DNA of 64,000 nucleotides, taken from the NCBI RefSeq assembly GCF_900103805.1, contig NZ_FNIB01000002.1, forward strand, positions 355,978-419,977, read 5' to 3'. Under the pieces are notes generated by a model. It was not told the origin of the DNA, made no database searches, and was given only the letters and a program-made list of their open reading frames with translations. Numbering within the stretch: position 1 is the first letter of the stretch; every line of letters begins with the position of its first letter. The stretch is from Cryobacterium flavum (lineage in GTDB: Bacteria; Actinomycetota; Actinomycetes; Actinomycetales; Microbacteriaceae). Below are positions 35,881 to 47,200 of this stretch, piece by piece. The position numbers and the translations under genes were made by a program.

Positions 35881-36299
35881 TATGCGTCGCCCTCCTCGCG
35901 CTTGATGATGCGTGCCTTGAGGGGCAGCTTGTGAATTGCGCGGGTCAGCGCCTCTTTCGCAACGGCGTCGGTGACACCGCTGAGCTCGAACAGAACGCGA
36001 CCCGGCTTGACGTTGGCAACCCACCACTCGACCGAACCCTTACCGGAACCCATGCGGGTTTCGGCCGGCTTCTTGGTCAGCGGGCGGTCGGGGTAGATGT
36101 TGATCCACACCTTACCGCCACGCTTGATGTGACGCGTCATGGCGATACGAGCGGACTCGATCTGACGGTTGGTCACATACGCGGGGGTCAGCGCCTGAAT
36201 GCCGTACTCACCGAAGGACACCGTGGTGCCACCGGTAGCGTGGCCGGTGCGACCCGGGTGGTGCTGCTTGCGGTGCTTGACTCTACGTGGAATCAACAT
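35880..36299 (-). CDS. rplP: 50S ribosomal protein L16
   Basis: 139 residues: [37 protein letters not shown], the [35 protein letters not shown] block and the A-site-facing basic loop. Overlaps rpsC and rpmC by 1 nt each. Confidence 0.98.
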   Translation of the reverse strand: MLIPRRVKHRKQHHPGRTGHATGGTTVSFGEYGIQALTPAYVTNRQIESARIAMTRHIKRGGKVWINIYPDRPLTKKPAETRMGSGKGSVEWWVANVKPGRVLFELSGVTDAVAKEALTRAIHKLPLKARIIKREEGDA

Positions 36300-37069
36300 T
36301 ATTTAGCCTCAACTCCTGCTGCGACCGGTGCCGCTGCCGGAGCATCTGCACGAGGTGCACGGCGCGGTCGATCGTCACGACGCTCGGGGCGGGACGACTT
36401 AGCGTTGGCCTGCTCGCGAGCGAGTTCCTTGTTGGTGATGTCGCCCTTGTAGATCCAAACCTTCACGCCGATACGGCCGAAGGTGGTCTTGGCTTCGTAG
36501 AAGCCGTAGTCGATGTTCGCGCGCAGGGTGTGCAGGGGCACACGGCCTTCGCGGTAGAACTCGCTGCGGCTCATCTCGGCGCCACCCAGACGACCCGACA
36601 CCTGGATGCGAACACCCTTGGCGCCGGCGCGCTGTGCACCCTGCAGGCCCTTACGCATCGCGCGGCGGAAAGCCACACGAGCGGAGAGCTGCTCGGCAAT
36701 ACCCTGCGCGACGAGCTGGGCATCCTGCTCGGGGTTCTTGACCTCGAGGATGTTCAGCTGAATCTGCTTGGCGGTGAGCTTCTCAAGGTCAGAGCGGATG
36801 CGCTCGGCCTCCGCGCCGCGGCGACCAATCACAATGCCCGGACGGGCGGTGTGAATGTCAACGCGAACACGGTCACGAGTGCGCTCGATCTCGATACGGC
36901 TGACGCCGGCACGGTCAAGGCTGGTGCTCAGCAGGCGACGGATCTTGACGTCTTCTGCAACAAAGTCAGCGTAACGCTGACCCGGCTTGGTCGAGTCAGA
37001 GAACCAACGCGATACGTGATCGGTGGTGATTCCCAGACGGAAGCCATAGGGGTTTACTTTCTGACCCAT
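36299..37069 (-). CDS. rpsC: 30S ribosomal protein S3
   Basis: 256 residues. Includes the KH domain ([32 protein letters not shown]) and the C-terminal S3 domain ([53 protein letters not shown]). Ends with a ~40-residue Arg/Asp then Ala/Pro tail. Overlaps rplV and rplP by 1 nt. Confidence 0.98.
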   Translation of the reverse strand: MGQKVNPYGFRLGITTDHVSRWFSDSTKPGQRYADFVAEDVKIRRLLSTSLDRAGVSRIEIERTRDRVRVDIHTARPGIVIGRRGAEAERIRSDLEKLTAKQIQLNILEVKNPEQDAQLVAQGIAEQLSARVAFRRAMRKGLQGAQRAGAKGVRIQVSGRLGGAEMSRSEFYREGRVPLHTLRANIDYGFYEAKTTFGRIGVKVWIYKGDITNKELAREQANAKSSRPERRDDRPRRAPRADAPAAAPVAAGVEAK

Positions 37070-37434
37070 TACTTCGTACCCTCCTCAGGAGTGGTGAGCA
37101 CAACCGTGATGTGGCTGGTGCGCTTCTTGATTTCGAATGCGCGACCCTGGGCACGAGCCTGGAAACGCTTGAGGGTCGTACCCTCGTCAACGAATGCCCG
37201 GCTGATGAACAGGTCCTGCTCGTCCAGATACGTGTTGGCTGCATCTGCTTTGACTCGGGCGTTGGCGATGGCCGAGGCCACCAGCTTGTAGACCGGGTCG
37301 GAAGCGCCCTGGGGCGCGAACTTCAGAATTCCCAGCGCTTCGTGCGCCTGCTTGCCGCGGATCATGTCAACGACGCGACGAGCCTTCTGGGGGGTAACGC
37401 GGATGTGACGCACGCGTGCGATCGACTCCACCAT
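37069..37434 (-). CDS. rplV: 50S ribosomal protein L22
   Basis: 121 residues: [40 protein letters not shown] and the exit-tunnel hairpin [29 protein letters not shown]. 26 bp after rpsS. Confidence 0.98.
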   Translation of the reverse strand: MVESIARVRHIRVTPQKARRVVDMIRGKQAHEALGILKFAPQGASDPVYKLVASAIANARVKADAANTYLDEQDLFISRAFVDEGTTLKRFQARAQGRAFEIKKRTSHITVVLTTPEEGTK

Positions 37435-37460
37435 TTCTTCTCCTCCTTCACGTCCCCGCG

Positions 37461-37742
37461 TTAGCGGCGACGGCCCTTCTTGTCGTCCTTCACGTGTCCA
37501 CGGAAGGTGCGGGTGGGCGCAAACTCACCGAGCTTGTGTCCGACCATGCTCTCGGTGACGAACACCGGGATGTGCTTGCGTCCGTCGTGCACTGCGATGG
37601 TGTGTCCGAGCATGTCGGGGATGATCATCGAGCGGCGCGACCAGGTCTTGATAACGTTCTTGCTCTTGGCTTCGTTCGCCGCGAACACCTTGCGAAGCAG
37701 GTGGTCGTCAACGAAAGGGCCTTTCTTAAGACTTCTTGGCAT
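37461..37742 (-). CDS. rpsS: 30S ribosomal protein S19
   Basis: 93 residues: [74 protein letters not shown]. Standard length. 9 bp after rplB. Confidence 0.98.
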   Translation of the reverse strand: MPRSLKKGPFVDDHLLRKVFAANEAKSKNVIKTWSRRSMIIPDMLGHTIAVHDGRKHIPVFVTESMVGHKLGEFAPTRTFRGHVKDDKKGRRR

Positions 37743-37751
37743 CGTCTACTC

Positions 37752-38591
37752 CTACTTACGCTTCTTGCCGACGGTGCGGCGACGAACAATGAGCTTGTCG
37801 CTTTCCTTATTCGGGTGGCGGGTGCGCCCTTCCTTCTGGCCCCAGGGGCTGACGGGGTGACGTCCACCGGACGTCTTACCCTCACCACCACCGTGCGGGT
37901 GATCGACCGGGTTCATGGCAACACCACGAACGGTCGGGCGAACGCCTTTCCAGCGCATACGTCCGGCCTTGCCCCAGTTGATGTTCGACTGCTCGGCGTT
38001 GCCGACCTCGCCGATCGTCGCGCGGCAGCGAGCATCCACGTTGCGGATTTCACCAGACGGCAGACGAAGCTGGGCGTAGACGCCCTCCTTCGCGACCAGG
38101 CGAACCGACGAACCGGCGGAGCGGGCCATCTTGGCGCCACCACCCGGACGCAGCTCGATCGCGTGAATGATGGTACCGGTGGGGATGTTCTTCAACGGCA
38201 GGTTGTTGCCGGGCTTGATGTCAGCCCCGGCTCCAGACTCGATGATGTCGCCCTGGCTGAGCTTGTTCGGCGCGATGATGTAACGCTTCGTGCCGTCGAT
38301 GAAGTGCAGGAGCGCGATGCGCGCCGTGCGGTTCGGGTCGTATTCAATTTCAGCGACGCGGGCGTTGACGCCGTCCTTGTCGTTGCGCTTGAAGTCGATC
38401 ACACGGTACTGGCGCTTGTGGCCACCACCGATGTGACGGGTCGTGATGCGGCCCTGGTTGTTACGTCCACCGGTCTTGGAGAGCGGACGCAGAAGCGACT
38501 TCTCCGGGGTGGAACGCGTGATTTCCGCGAAGTCGGCAACGGATGAACCGCGTCGACCCGGGGTCGTGGGCTTGTACTTACGAATAGCCAT
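37752..38591 (-). CDS. rplB: 50S ribosomal protein L2
   Basis: 279 residues. The peptidyl-transferase-associated histidine lies in [27 protein letters not shown]; the N-terminal OB part includes [29 protein letters not shown]. 23 bp after rplW. Confidence 0.98.
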   Translation of the reverse strand: MAIRKYKPTTPGRRGSSVADFAEITRSTPEKSLLRPLSKTGGRNNQGRITTRHIGGGHKRQYRVIDFKRNDKDGVNARVAEIEYDPNRTARIALLHFIDGTKRYIIAPNKLSQGDIIESGAGADIKPGNNLPLKNIPTGTIIHAIELRPGGGAKMARSAGSSVRLVAKEGVYAQLRLPSGEIRNVDARCRATIGEVGNAEQSNINWGKAGRMRWKGVRPTVRGVAMNPVDHPHGGGEGKTSGGRHPVSPWGQKEGRTRHPNKESDKLIVRRRTVGKKRK

Positions 38592-38614
38592 TAGTTATCC
38601 CTCTGCCTTGTCGC

Positions 38615-38917
38615 TTAGCCGACGGCCGTGAAGATGTCGATGGAGCCAGACTTGAGCGTGACAATGGCACGCTTGGTGTCCTTGCGCTTGCCCATGCCGA
38701 ACTTGGTGCGGCGAGTCTTGCCCACGCGGTTCAGGGTGTTGATCGAAGCGACCTGCACCTTGAAGATCTTTTCGATCGCGAGCTTGATCTCCGTCTTGTT
38801 CGAGCGGGGGTCAACGATGAAGGTGTACTTACCCTCGTCAATCAGGCCGTAGCTCTTCTCAGAGACAACCGGAGAGATGATGATGTCGCGGGGGTCCTTG
38901 TTGGTCGCGATAGTCAT
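38615..38917 (-). CDS. rplW: 50S ribosomal protein L23
   Basis: 100 residues: [71 protein letters not shown]. Docking site for trigger factor and SRP at the exit tunnel. Overlaps rplD by 1 nt. Confidence 0.98.
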   Translation of the reverse strand: MTIATNKDPRDIIISPVVSEKSYGLIDEGKYTFIVDPRSNKTEIKLAIEKIFKVQVASINTLNRVGKTRRTKFGMGKRKDTKRAIVTLKSGSIDIFTAVG

Positions 38918-39567
38918 TATGCGGCCACCTCTTCCTTCTTGGTCTTGCTCTCCACGAACGCGTTGAACGCGCCGGTGGTGAAGACAATGTCGTCGCTGAC
39001 GAGCACGTCATAGGCGTTGAGCTGGTCCCACGAAAGGATGTGCACCGTCGGGATGTTGCGAATGCTGCGCAACGTGGTCTCGTCGGTACGCTCGAGAACA
39101 ACCAGCACGTGCTTGCTCGTGGCGATCTGCGTGAGCAGCTCTAGGGCAACCTTGGTGTTGGGGGTCTCAGCCGTGAACAGTGCCTCGACGATGTGCAGGC
39201 GGCCACCGCGGGCGCGGTCGCTCAGTGCACCCTTGAGGGCTGCGGCGATCATCTTTTTCGGGGTGCGCTGGTCGTAGCTGCGCGGGGTCGGTCCGTGGAC
39301 GATTCCACCACCGGTCATCTGAGGAGCGCGGATGGAGCCCTGACGAGCGCGACCGGTTCCTTTCTGCTTGAACGGCTTGCGGCCGGCACCGGAAACTTCT
39401 CCACGGCGCTTGACCTTGCTCGTTCCCTGGCGTGCGGCAGCGAGCTGCGCAACAACGACCTGGTGGATGAGAGGAATGTTGGCGGGAACGTCGAAGAGCT
39501 CGTCGGGAAGCTCGGCAGAGCCTGCCTTCTTGCCCTTGGCGTCAATGATGTCGAGTGCTGTAGCCAT
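38917..39567 (-). CDS. rplD: 50S ribosomal protein L4
   Basis: 216 residues. The tunnel loop is around [48 protein letters not shown]. The C-terminal segment [19 protein letters not shown] is typical. 5 bp after rplC. Confidence 0.98.
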   Translation of the reverse strand: MATALDIIDAKGKKAGSAELPDELFDVPANIPLIHQVVVAQLAAARQGTSKVKRRGEVSGAGRKPFKQKGTGRARQGSIRAPQMTGGGIVHGPTPRSYDQRTPKKMIAAALKGALSDRARGGRLHIVEALFTAETPNTKVALELLTQIATSKHVLVVLERTDETTLRSIRNIPTVHILSWDQLNAYDVLVSDDIVFTTGAFNAFVESKTKKEEVAA

Positions 39568-39572
39568 AGTGA

Positions 39573-40232
39573 CTAGGCTCCCTTCACTGCGTTGCGAACG
39601 AATACGAGGCGGCCACGGGCACCGGGAACGGCACCCTTGACGAGCATGAGGCCCTTGTCGGCGTCAATAGCGTGCACCTTGAGGTTCAGCACGGTTACGC
39701 GCTCGCCACCCATACGACCGGCCATGCGCATGCCCTTGAAGACACGGCTCGGGGTCGAGGAAGCACCGATGGAACCGGGCTTACGGTGGTTGCGGTGCGA
39801 ACCGTGAGAGGAGGAGACACCCTTGAAGTTGTGACGCTTCATAACACCGGCGAAACCCTTACCCTTGCTGGTGCCCATGACATCAACCTTGGTGCCGGCA
39901 ACGAAGACACCGTCGACGGTGAGTTCCTGGCCCAGGTTGTAATCAGCGGCATCCGCGGTACGGAGCTCGGTGATGTGGCGACGAGGCGTGACGCCGGCCT
40001 TGTCGAAGTGACCGGCAAGGGGCTTGTTGACCTTGCGCGGGTCGATGGGGCCAGCGGCGATCTGAACGCCGTTGTAGCCGTCGACGGCCTTGGTGCGGAT
40101 CTGCGTGACAACGTTCGGCGCGATCTCGATGACGGTAACGGGAACAAGCTTGTTGTTCTCGTCCCACACCTGGGTCATGCCGAGCTTCTTGCCGAGGAGA
40201 CCCTTGGTGGTCTTGGTATCGGAGTAAGACAT
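39573..40232 (-). CDS. rplC: 50S ribosomal protein L3
   Basis: 219 residues: [38 protein letters not shown] and the [56 protein letters not shown] extension. 8 bp after rpsJ. Confidence 0.98.
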   Translation of the reverse strand: MSYSDTKTTKGLLGKKLGMTQVWDENNKLVPVTVIEIAPNVVTQIRTKAVDGYNGVQIAAGPIDPRKVNKPLAGHFDKAGVTPRRHITELRTADAADYNLGQELTVDGVFVAGTKVDVMGTSKGKGFAGVMKRHNFKGVSSSHGSHRNHRKPGSIGASSTPSRVFKGMRMAGRMGGERVTVLNLKVHAIDADKGLMLVKGAVPGARGRLVFVRNAVKGA

Positions 40233-40240
40233 CGCGGGCC

Positions 40241-40549
40241 CTAGAGCTTGATCTCGATGTTGACGTCGGCCGGAAGGTCGAGGCGCATGAGCGAGTCAAC
40301 AGCCTTCGGGGTCGGGTCAATGATGTCGATCAGACGCTTGTGGGTGCGCATTTCAAAGTGCTCCCGGCTGTCCTTGTACTTGTGAGGGGAACGGATGACA
40401 CACACCACGTTCTTCTCGGTCGGAAGCGGCACCGGGCCGACGACTGTAGCGCCCGCACGGGTCACTGTGTCGACGATCTTGCGCGCCGAAATGTCGATGA
40501 CCTCGTGGTCATACGACTTAAGTCGAATGCGGATCTTCTGTCCCGCCAT
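40241..40549 (-). CDS. rpsJ: 30S ribosomal protein S10
   Basis: 102 residues: [76 protein letters not shown]. First gene of the S10 operon. S10 is also NusE, the antitermination factor partner of NusB. Confidence 0.98.
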   Translation of the reverse strand: MAGQKIRIRLKSYDHEVIDISARKIVDTVTRAGATVVGPVPLPTEKNVVCVIRSPHKYKDSREHFEMRTHKRLIDIIDPTPKAVDSLMRLDLPADVNIEIKL

Positions 40550-40630
40550 GTCGAACTCTCTCTCTGTCGAGGCGTCTTACAGACCACGGCAGGATTTGCC
40601 GAGGTTGCATTGGACGCCGTAGTAGCACTG

Positions 40631-40660
40631 CTGCTATTAGCACCACTGTTCATATGTCAA
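40631..40660 (-). promoter_or_regulatory. Candidate promoter of the S10 operon
   Basis: Minus strand TTGACA (40655-40660) is a perfect -35. TAGCAG lies 18 bp after it, with TAATAG at 15 bp as an alternative -10. This leaves a leader of roughly 75 nt with a small CGGCA-TGCCG hairpin (40587-40601). The rest of the 40550-41030 gap holds no recognisable gene; it has a direct repeat GTGTCGCGCG near 40950-40970. Confidence 0.55.
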
Positions 40661-41030
40661 TTTCGATTCACGCCAAATAATCGACGCTCATCGTCAACGC
40701 CGACTCCCAGAAGCAGAACCTGGGGGACGGCACGGTTTTACCCATGCCGACCAGATCGTTGATTTATGCTGCGCTCTGCTCCCTGCGGCCTAGCCTGCGA
40801 TCTGCACATTTCGACACGTGTTATTCGAAAGGGTGTGACGCGACTATGCACTGCCTGGCAGTGATTCCGGCGACGCGTAGCGCACGCCGAAAGTGTTGAA
40901 CTAGAAGAGTCTGCCACACAGTTGCCATTACATGCAACCCGGGCGTGTCGCGCGCGGCGTGTCGCGCGATATACCAGCGGATGCCCGCGGCCGACCAGCC
41001 ACGAGCATCCGTTTTAGTGCGGCGGGTGAC

Positions 41031-41480
41031 CTAGCCCTGAACGATTCCGGCGGCCACTCGCGGGCTTTGCTCCGGGCAGCTCTTGGCGGTGGATTCGGTC
41101 AGCACACGCTGGGCCATGATCTGACGGGATTGGTCGGACAGGCCAGTGGTCGGGTATTCGGCGAGCACCTTGGTGATGATCTCGGGAATCGACAGGGCGG
41201 CATATTGTTTAAGGCTGTCGCAGACCAGCACGCTGTAGACGCTGACGGTGCTGGTCACGATGCCGTCGAGAATCTGCTGTTCGGTCTGGGCTGTTGGCGC
41301 TGGTGCGGGTGTGGACGTGGCGATCGCCGACGGCGTCGGCGTCTGCGTCACCCGGGCGATCGATGACTGGGCAGCGGGAGCGGACCCGGCCAGGCGGGGC
41401 ACGATCACCACGGCGAGAATGGCCACCACAACGATCGCGATCCCCAGGAGGATGCGCATTTCCAGTTTCGATATCTGCAT
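41031..41480 (-). CDS. Hypothetical membrane-anchored exported protein
   Basis: 149 residues from ATG 41480 (MQISKLEMRILLGIAIVVVAILAVVIVP); an in-frame ATG at 41507 adds nine residues. One N-terminal hydrophobic helix is followed by a Thr/Pro/Ala linker (~residues 45-70) and an extracytoplasmic domain of ~80 residues with two cysteines (VCDSLKQYA and SCPEQSP) that could form a disulfide. I recognise no family. It sits alone between the str and S10 operons. Confidence 0.75.
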   Translation of the reverse strand: MQISKLEMRILLGIAIVVVAILAVVIVPRLAGSAPAAQSSIARVTQTPTPSAIATSTPAPAPTAQTEQQILDGIVTSTVSVYSVLVCDSLKQYAALSIPEIITKVLAEYPTTGLSDQSRQIMAQRVLTESTAKSCPEQSPRVAAGIVQG

Positions 41481-41570
41481 GCGCAGACCATAACCGGATA
41501 TTCCCAATCCCGCGTCGGGTAGTGAGCGATCGTCATCCGCTTGAAATATTCGATTGCGTCAGGGGTACAA

Positions 41571-41604
41571 AAAAGGGGCCGAACCCGAAGGTCCGACCCC
41601 TTTT
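41571..41604 (-). terminator. Rho-independent terminator of tuf
   Basis: AAAAGGGGCCGAACC and its near-complement around TTC form a long stem (two mismatches). The minus-strand side is followed by TTTTTTG. It lies 23 bp after the tuf stop and ends the str operon. Confidence 0.9.
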
Positions 41605-41626
41605 CTTCAGATCTAAGTAAAGGAAA

Positions 41627-42820
41627 TTACTTGATGATCTTGGTCACCGTGCCGGCGCCGACGGTGCGGCCACCTTCACGGATAGCGAAGCCGAGGCCCT
41701 CTTCCATGGCGATCGGCTGAATCAGCGCGACAGTCAGGTCGGTGGTGTCGCCAGGCATGACCATCTCGGTGCCCTCGGGCAGCGTGATGACGCCGGTGAC
41801 GTCCGTGGTGCGGAAGTAGAACTGCGGGCGGTAGTTCGCGTAGAACGGGTTGTGACGGCCACCCTCGTTCTTGCTGAGGATGTACGCGGTGCCCTCGAAG
41901 TCGGTGTGCGGCGTAACCGAACCCGGCTTGACGACGACCTGGCCGCGCTCAACGTCTTCGCGCTTGGTGCCACGAAGAAGAAGTCCACAGTTCTCGCCGG
42001 CCCAAGCCTCGTCGAGCTGCTTGTGGAACATCTCAATACCGGTAACCGTGGTCTTCTGCGTCGGGCGGATGCCGACGATCTCGATCTCGGAGTTGATCTT
42101 GAGGGTTCCACGCTCGGCGCGGCCCGTAACAACGGTGCCACGGCCGGTGATCGTGAAGACGTCCTCGATCGGCATCAAGAACGGCTTGTCCTTGTCGCGG
42201 ATCGGGTCCGGAATGAAGTCGTCAACAGCCTTCATGAGCTCAAGGATGTTGCCGGTCCACTTCTCGTCGCCTTCAAGCGCCTTGAGTGCGGAGACCTGGA
42301 TGACGGGGGCGTTGTCGCCATCGAAACCCTGGCTGGAGAGAAGTTCACGAACTTCGAGCTCGACGAGCTCCATGATCTCTTCGTCATCAACCATGTCGGC
42401 CTTGTTCAGCGCGACGAGCAGGGTCGGAACGCCGACCTGCTTGGCGAGAAGAACGTGCTCACGGGTCTGAGCCATCGGGCCGTCAGTAGCGGCAACCACG
42501 AGGATTGCGCCGTCCATCTGAGCAGCACCGGTGATCATGTTCTTGATGTAGTCAGCGTGGCCCGGAGCATCCACGTGCGCATAGTGACGCTTGTCGGTCT
42601 CGTACTCAACGTGCGAAATGTTGATCGTGATGCCGCGCTGGCGTTCTTCCGGAGCCGAGTCAATCGACGCGAAGTCGCGCTGAACGTTGATCTTGGACGG
42701 GAACTTATCGGCAAGAACCTTGGAGATCGCTGCAGTCAGCGTGGTCTTTCCGTGGTCAACGTGACCGATCGTTCCGATGTTTACGTGCGGCTTTGTCCGC
42801 TCGAACTTGGCCTTGGCCAC
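41627..42820 (-). CDS. tuf: Elongation factor Tu
   Basis: 397 residues. G-domain motifs GHVDHGKT (19-26), DAPGH and NKADM are intact, as is the switch region [12 protein letters not shown]. Delivers aminoacyl-tRNA to the ribosome. It follows fusA after a 134-bp gap containing two GC-rich dyads (42855-42876 and 42914-42948), so an internal promoter or processing site is likely. Confidence 0.99.
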   Translation of the reverse strand: MAKAKFERTKPHVNIGTIGHVDHGKTTLTAAISKVLADKFPSKINVQRDFASIDSAPEERQRGITINISHVEYETDKRHYAHVDAPGHADYIKNMITGAAQMDGAILVVAATDGPMAQTREHVLLAKQVGVPTLLVALNKADMVDDEEIMELVELEVRELLSSQGFDGDNAPVIQVSALKALEGDEKWTGNILELMKAVDDFIPDPIRDKDKPFLMPIEDVFTITGRGTVVTGRAERGTLKINSEIEIVGIRPTQKTTVTGIEMFHKQLDEAWAGENCGLLLRGTKREDVERGQVVVKPGSVTPHTDFEGTAYILSKNEGGRHNPFYANYRPQFYFRTTDVTGVITLPEGTEMVMPGDTTDLTVALIQPIAMEEGLGFAIREGGRTVGAGTVTKIIK

Positions 42821-42954
42821 TGTGGGTCCTCCTCAGGACTCGCGTGCAAATTCACGGCCGCCGTTATGAGCGGCCGGTATGCGCTGGATGTGTCTACTTA
42901 TGTTACTAGGGCCAGGTGGCCGAAGCGATTTTGGCCCGAAGGCCACCTTAGGGG

Positions 42955-45069
42955 CTATTCGCCCTTGTTCTTGTTGATGATCTCGTCGGCAACTGCCTTC
43001 GGGACCTCCGCATAGCTCTCGAACGTCATCGAGTACACCGCACGGCCACTGGTCTTCGACCGCAGGTCACCGATGTATCCGAACATCTCCGACAGTGGAA
43101 CGTGTGCGCGAATTACCTTCACGCCCTGCGCATCCTCCATGGTCTGGATCTGCCCACGACGCGAGTTGAGGTCGCCGATTACGTCACCCATGTATTCCTC
43201 AGGGGTACGAACTTCGACGGCCATCAGCGGCTCGAGCAGAACGGGGTTCGCCTTACGAACGGCTTCCTTGAAGCCCATCGAGCCAGCAATCTTGAAGGCC
43301 ATCTCCGAGGAGTCGACGTCGTGCGCAGCGCCGTCAAGCAGGCTGGCTCGAACGCCCACCATCGGGTAGCCGGCCAGGATGCCTACGCGGAGCGCATCCT
43401 GAATTCCAGCATCCACCGAGGGGATGTACTCACGCGGGATACGACCACCGGTGACCTTGTTGAGGAACTCGTACGACTTCTCAGCAGTGATTTCCATCGG
43501 TTCGATCGCGATCTGAATCTTCGCGAACTGGCCGGATCCACCGGTCTGCTTCTTGTGCGTGTAGTCGTGACGCTCAACGGCCTTGCGGATCGTTTCGCGG
43601 TACGCCACCTGGGGCTTGCCGACGTTCGCCTCAACGTTGAATTCACGCTTCATGCGGTCGACCAGGATGTCCAGGTGAAGTTCACCCATTCCCTTGATTA
43701 CCGTCTGGCCAGTTTCCTGGTTCTGTTCGGTACGGAAAGTGGGGTCTTCTTCGGCGAGCTTCTGAATGGCAAGGCCCAGTTTTTCCTGGTCCTGCTTGGT
43801 CTTGGGCTCGATAGCGACCTCGATAACCGGGTCAGGGAACGTCATGGACTCGAGTACGACCTGGGCATTCGGGTCGCACAGGGTGTCGCCCGTGGTGGTG
43901 TCCTTGAGGCCGATGACCGCGTAGATGTGACCGGCGGTGACGAAGGCCACCGGGTTCTCCTTGTTGGCGTGCATCTGGAAAATCTTGCCGATGCGCTCCT
44001 TCTTACCCTTGGTCGAGTTGATGACCTGGGCTCCGGAGTCGAGACGGCCCGAGTACACGCGCACGTAGGTGAGGCGACCGAAGAACGGGTGCACCGCAAC
44101 CTTGAACGCGAGCGCCGTGAAGGGCTCCTCGGCGTCGGGGTGACGCATGATGACCTTTTCTTCATCGCGCGGGTCGTGTGCCTCAATGGCAGGCACGTCG
44201 AGCGGCGTCGGAAGGTAATCGATGACAGCGTCGAGCATCGGCTGAACGCCGCGGTTCTTGAACGCAGAACCACACAGAACCGGGTAGATCTCACTGTTGA
44301 TGGTGAGCTTGCGGATGGCGCCCTTGATCTCGGCAACCGTCAGCTCTTCGCCGGCGAAGTAACGCTCCATGAGGTCGTCGTCGGTTTCGGCAACGGTCTC
44401 GAGCAGAAGCTTGCGGTACTCGGCAGCCTTCTCCACGAGGTCGGCGGGGATCTCTTCGATGGCGTACTTCGAGCCCATCTCCACGTCACCCTTGGAGTCG
44501 CCGCGCCAGGTCAGTGCGCGCATCTGAACGAGGTCAACGACACCCTCGAACTCAGACTCTGCACCGATCGGCAGCTGGATGACCAGCGGCTTCGCGCCGA
44601 GGCGCTTGATGATGGTGTCGACCGTGAAGTAGAAGTCGGCGCCGAGCTTGTCCATCTTGTTGACGAAGCAAATGCGGGGCACGTCGTACTTGTCGGCCTG
44701 ACGCCACACGGTTTCGGACTGGGGCTCAACGCCCTCCTTGCCGTCGAACACGGCAACAGCACCGTCGAGAACGCGGAGCGAACGCTCCACCTCCACGGTG
44801 AAGTCCACGTGTCCGGGGGTGTCGATGATGTTGATCTGGTTGTTGTCCCAGAAACAGGTCGTCGCAGCGGAGGTGATCGTGATGCCACGTTCCTGCTCCT
44901 GCGCCATCCAGTCCATCGTCGAGGCGCCGTCGTGGGTCTCGCCGATCTTGTGGTTGACACCCGTGTAGAACAGGATGCGCTCAGTCGTGGTGGTCTTGCC
45001 AGCATCAATGTGAGCCATGATGCCGATATTGCGGACCTTACTCAGGTCGGTGAGCACGTCAAGTGCCAC
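42955..45069 (-). CDS. fusA: Elongation factor G
   Basis: 704 residues from GTG 45069, which has GGAGGA just upstream ([37 protein letters not shown]). [23 protein letters not shown] and [10 protein letters not shown] complete the G motifs; the C-terminal domains IV-V are complete ([23 protein letters not shown]). The longer frame upstream is not conserved. Confidence 0.99.
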   Translation of the reverse strand: MALDVLTDLSKVRNIGIMAHIDAGKTTTTERILFYTGVNHKIGETHDGASTMDWMAQEQERGITITSAATTCFWDNNQINIIDTPGHVDFTVEVERSLRVLDGAVAVFDGKEGVEPQSETVWRQADKYDVPRICFVNKMDKLGADFYFTVDTIIKRLGAKPLVIQLPIGAESEFEGVVDLVQMRALTWRGDSKGDVEMGSKYAIEEIPADLVEKAAEYRKLLLETVAETDDDLMERYFAGEELTVAEIKGAIRKLTINSEIYPVLCGSAFKNRGVQPMLDAVIDYLPTPLDVPAIEAHDPRDEEKVIMRHPDAEEPFTALAFKVAVHPFFGRLTYVRVYSGRLDSGAQVINSTKGKKERIGKIFQMHANKENPVAFVTAGHIYAVIGLKDTTTGDTLCDPNAQVVLESMTFPDPVIEVAIEPKTKQDQEKLGLAIQKLAEEDPTFRTEQNQETGQTVIKGMGELHLDILVDRMKREFNVEANVGKPQVAYRETIRKAVERHDYTHKKQTGGSGQFAKIQIAIEPMEITAEKSYEFLNKVTGGRIPREYIPSVDAGIQDALRVGILAGYPMVGVRASLLDGAAHDVDSSEMAFKIAGSMGFKEAVRKANPVLLEPLMAVEVRTPEEYMGDVIGDLNSRRGQIQTMEDAQGVKVIRAHVPLSEMFGYIGDLRSKTSGRAVYSMTFESYAEVPKAVADEIINKNKGE

Positions 45070-45135
45070 GGGGGTCCTCCGGAAGGGTAGGGGTGGGAAT
45101 GCGGAACAAGGCCTTGAGCATCCGCTTAGCAGCTG

Positions 45136-45164
45136 GGCAGGCGCGTGTTTCACACGCGCCTGCC
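45136..45164 (-). promoter_or_regulatory. 13-bp hairpin in the rpsG-fusA gap
   Basis: GGCAGGCGCGTGT (45136-45148), TTC loop, ACACGCGCCTGCC (45152-45164), with CAGC/GCTG extending the pairing outside two mismatches. No T-run follows on the minus strand. It lies in the 124-bp gap upstream of fusA. Confidence 0.55.
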
Positions 45165-45193
45165 TGCTGATCAGGAATGCTCGATGGTTCTAA

Positions 45194-45664
45194 CTACCAG
45201 CGGTAGTGCGCGAAGGCCTTGTTCGCTTCAGCCATCTTGTGAGTGTCTTCACGACGCTTGACAGCGGCACCGAGGCCGTTGCTCGCGTCGAGGATCTCGT
45301 TGGTGAGGCGCTCGGTCATGGTCTTCTCGCGACGCGCCTTGGCGTAGCTGGTCAACCAGCGAAGGGCCAACGTGTTGGCGCGGTGCGGCTTCACTTCGAC
45401 GGGCACCTGGTAGGTGGAACCACCGACGCGGCGCGAACGCACCTCGAGGGTCGGACGAACGTTGTCGAGTGCCTTCTTCAGCGTGACGACGGCATCCAGC
45501 TCGTTCTTGGCGGAGACTCCCGCGAGGGCATCGTAAACGATGCGCTCGGCGAGGCCCTTTTTGCCATCGAGAAGGATCTTGTTGACGAGCTGGCTGACGA
45601 TGGGGGCACCGTAAACCGGGTCGGCAATGACAGGGCGCTTGGGAGCGGGTCCTTTACGGGGCAT
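45194..45664 (-). CDS. rpsG: 30S ribosomal protein S7
   Basis: 156 residues: [72 protein letters not shown] and the ending [13 protein letters not shown]. Overlaps rpsL by 1 nt. In E. coli S7 represses its own operon. Confidence 0.98.
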   Translation of the reverse strand: MPRKGPAPKRPVIADPVYGAPIVSQLVNKILLDGKKGLAERIVYDALAGVSAKNELDAVVTLKKALDNVRPTLEVRSRRVGGSTYQVPVEVKPHRANTLALRWLTSYAKARREKTMTERLTNEILDASNGLGAAVKRREDTHKMAEANKAFAHYRW

Positions 45665-46038
45665 TACTTCTTCTCCATCTTTGCGCCGTAGCGGCTGCGG
45701 GCCTGCTTACGGTTCTTGACGGCCTGGGTGTCCAGTGCGCCGCGAATGATTTTGTAACGCACACCGGGGAGGTCCTTAACACGGCCTCCGCGCACGAGCA
45801 CCATGGAGTGCTCCTGCAGGTTGTGGCCCTCGCCGGGAATGTAGGCGGTGACCTCGGTGCCGTTGGAAAGCTTGACGCGGGCGACCTTGCGAAGAGCCGA
45901 GTTCGGCTTCTTCGGGGTGGTGGTGTAGACGCGGGTGCAAACGCCGCGCTGCTGCGGGTTGGACTTCAGGGCGGGAGCCTTGGTCTTGGTGACCTTGGGG
46001 CTACGGCCCTTCCTGACCAACTGCTGAATGGTGGGCAC
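45664..46038 (-). CDS. rpsL: 30S ribosomal protein S12
   Basis: 124 residues: [60 protein letters not shown]. Lysines at the classical streptomycin-resistance positions (TPKKPNS and, further on, GRVKDLPG) are wild type. First gene of the str operon. Confidence 0.99.
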   Translation of the reverse strand: MPTIQQLVRKGRSPKVTKTKAPALKSNPQQRGVCTRVYTTTPKKPNSALRKVARVKLSNGTEVTAYIPGEGHNLQEHSMVLVRGGRVKDLPGVRYKIIRGALDTQAVKNRKQARSRYGAKMEKK

Positions 46039-46382
46039 TAATTACTCCTTGATATTGCTGCACGGTGACAGCTTTGTGATGGTTAGCATTCGATCTTGTC
46101 CTGACGGGTGGGATCGAGTTCATCTGGACCCGCTTGAACCCACACGATTGCTCGCGCGTGTTTTGGTGGGTATGCCGTGGGGGCGTGGTCTTTGACCAGC
46201 CCTACATGTGTGGAATCTCGCACCTGTGCTCTCAAGAGGGCATAATTCAGGCGCACGACAAAGTGCACACCGGGTAATTCTAGCCCGGCTGAGCCTCCAT
46301 GGTCAAATGGGTTGCGCCCCGCGTCAGGCCCGCCGCCGCGCGGCCCTTTTCCCCGTTTAGCACTGTCAGAACAGGCCCTCTG
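46039..46382 (-). promoter_or_regulatory. str-operon leader region upstream of rpsL (non-coding)
   Basis: About 340 bp between rpsL and palindromic repeat copy B without a convincing gene. An open frame of 137 codons here is compositionally unlike a protein and reads through the repeat. A moderately AT-rich patch around 46235-46285 (AATTAT, GAATTA) is the most likely promoter zone, but I cannot assign a confident -35/-10 pair. Confidence 0.35.
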
Positions 46383-46456
46383 CGGACGGGGCCCGGGCCC
46401 CGTCCGTGGGCCCAGTTTATAGACTGGGCCCGCGTTCACAAGGTGGGCCCGGACCG
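46383..46456. repeat. GC-rich palindromic repeat, copy B
   Basis: Core CAGTTTATAGACTG flanked by GGGCCC on both sides; one core base differs from the perfect palindrome. A left block ACGGGGCCCGGGCCCCGT is followed by CCGTGGGCCC. It lies between the rpsL leader and the 3' end of the next minus-strand gene. Confidence 0.88.
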
Positions 46457-46477
46457 AGAACGGATGCTGCGGCTCGG

Positions 46478-47200
46478 CTAGGGATTGCGCGGCCACAGCG
46501 GCGAGTCGAGGGTGCTCTCGAGGTCAGCCAGCAAGGCCTGCACCTGGGGCTCGACGAACTCCGCAATTGCGGCGAGCAAGCGGGGCTTTTGTTGGGCGAG
46601 CTGGGCGCAAACCCGCAGGCCGACCTGGGTGGCGAACTCGTCAGCGAGGGCCATCTCGACCTTCAGGGCGGCCTTCTCTTCGGGGCTGAGCGGCGGAAGC
46701 GGTTCGAACGGTGCCGGGGCGGGGAGCTCGAGCTGGAGTTCCTGCTCTGCGGCATCGAGCGAGGACGGGGGTGCCGGCTGGGGTTCGGCGGGCTGCTGGT
46801 CGGCGAGTTCGCTGAAGGTGAAGAGGTACGGGGCATCCGCTGCGGGTTGCGGGTCGAGATCGAGCCCGCGAAACTCCGGTTCGAGGCCCTCAGCCGGCCG
46901 ATAGGCCTGGGCGGATTCGCGGCGCTCGCTCAGGTTGAGCTCGTGCGCGAGCAGCGGCAGATTGCGCTCGGTATATTCGTCGACCGAGGCGTCGATGACG
47001 ATCTTCATGCGCATGGAAAGGGCGTGCTGAACGACGTGGGGAACGTCGACGGCGAGTCCGGCGGAGGCGATGATCGGGGATCCGAAGCATCGGCGGCACA
47101 GGCGGGCACGGCCGCGGTGCGTTGCGGGGCGCCACCGGGTGATCCAACGCAGCCATTTCTCAACCTCGTGGTTGACGCGCGACTCGATGGACCTATCCAT
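46478..47200 (-). CDS. Hypothetical protein with CxxC motif and Pro/Glu/Ala-rich middle
   Basis: 240 residues. The N-terminal ~70 include WLRWITRWRP and a CRRC pair near residues 35-38. The middle (~90-170) is acidic and proline/alanine-rich, and the C-terminal ~65 residues form a charged helix (PLSPEEKAALKVEMALADEFATQVGLRV). No membrane segment and no family recognised. A regulatory or scaffold role is possible but unsupported. Followed by repeat copy B. Confidence 0.7.
   Translation of the reverse strand: MDRSIESRVNHEVEKWLRWITRWRPATHRGRARLCRRCFGSPIIASAGLAVDVPHVVQHALSMRMKIVIDASVDEYTERNLPLLAHELNLSERRESAQAYRPAEGLEPEFRGLDLDPQPAADAPYLFTFSELADQQPAEPQPAPPSSLDAAEQELQLELPAPAPFEPLPPLSPEEKAALKVEMALADEFATQVGLRVCAQLAQQKPRLLAAIAEFVEPQVQALLADLESTLDSPLWPRNP

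Noticed and set aside
46083..46496. 137-codon minus-strand frame upstream of rpsL
   Set aside because: It reads through palindromic repeat copy B (GPVYKLGP) and the rpsL leader, has no conserved sequence, and overlaps the end of a better gene.
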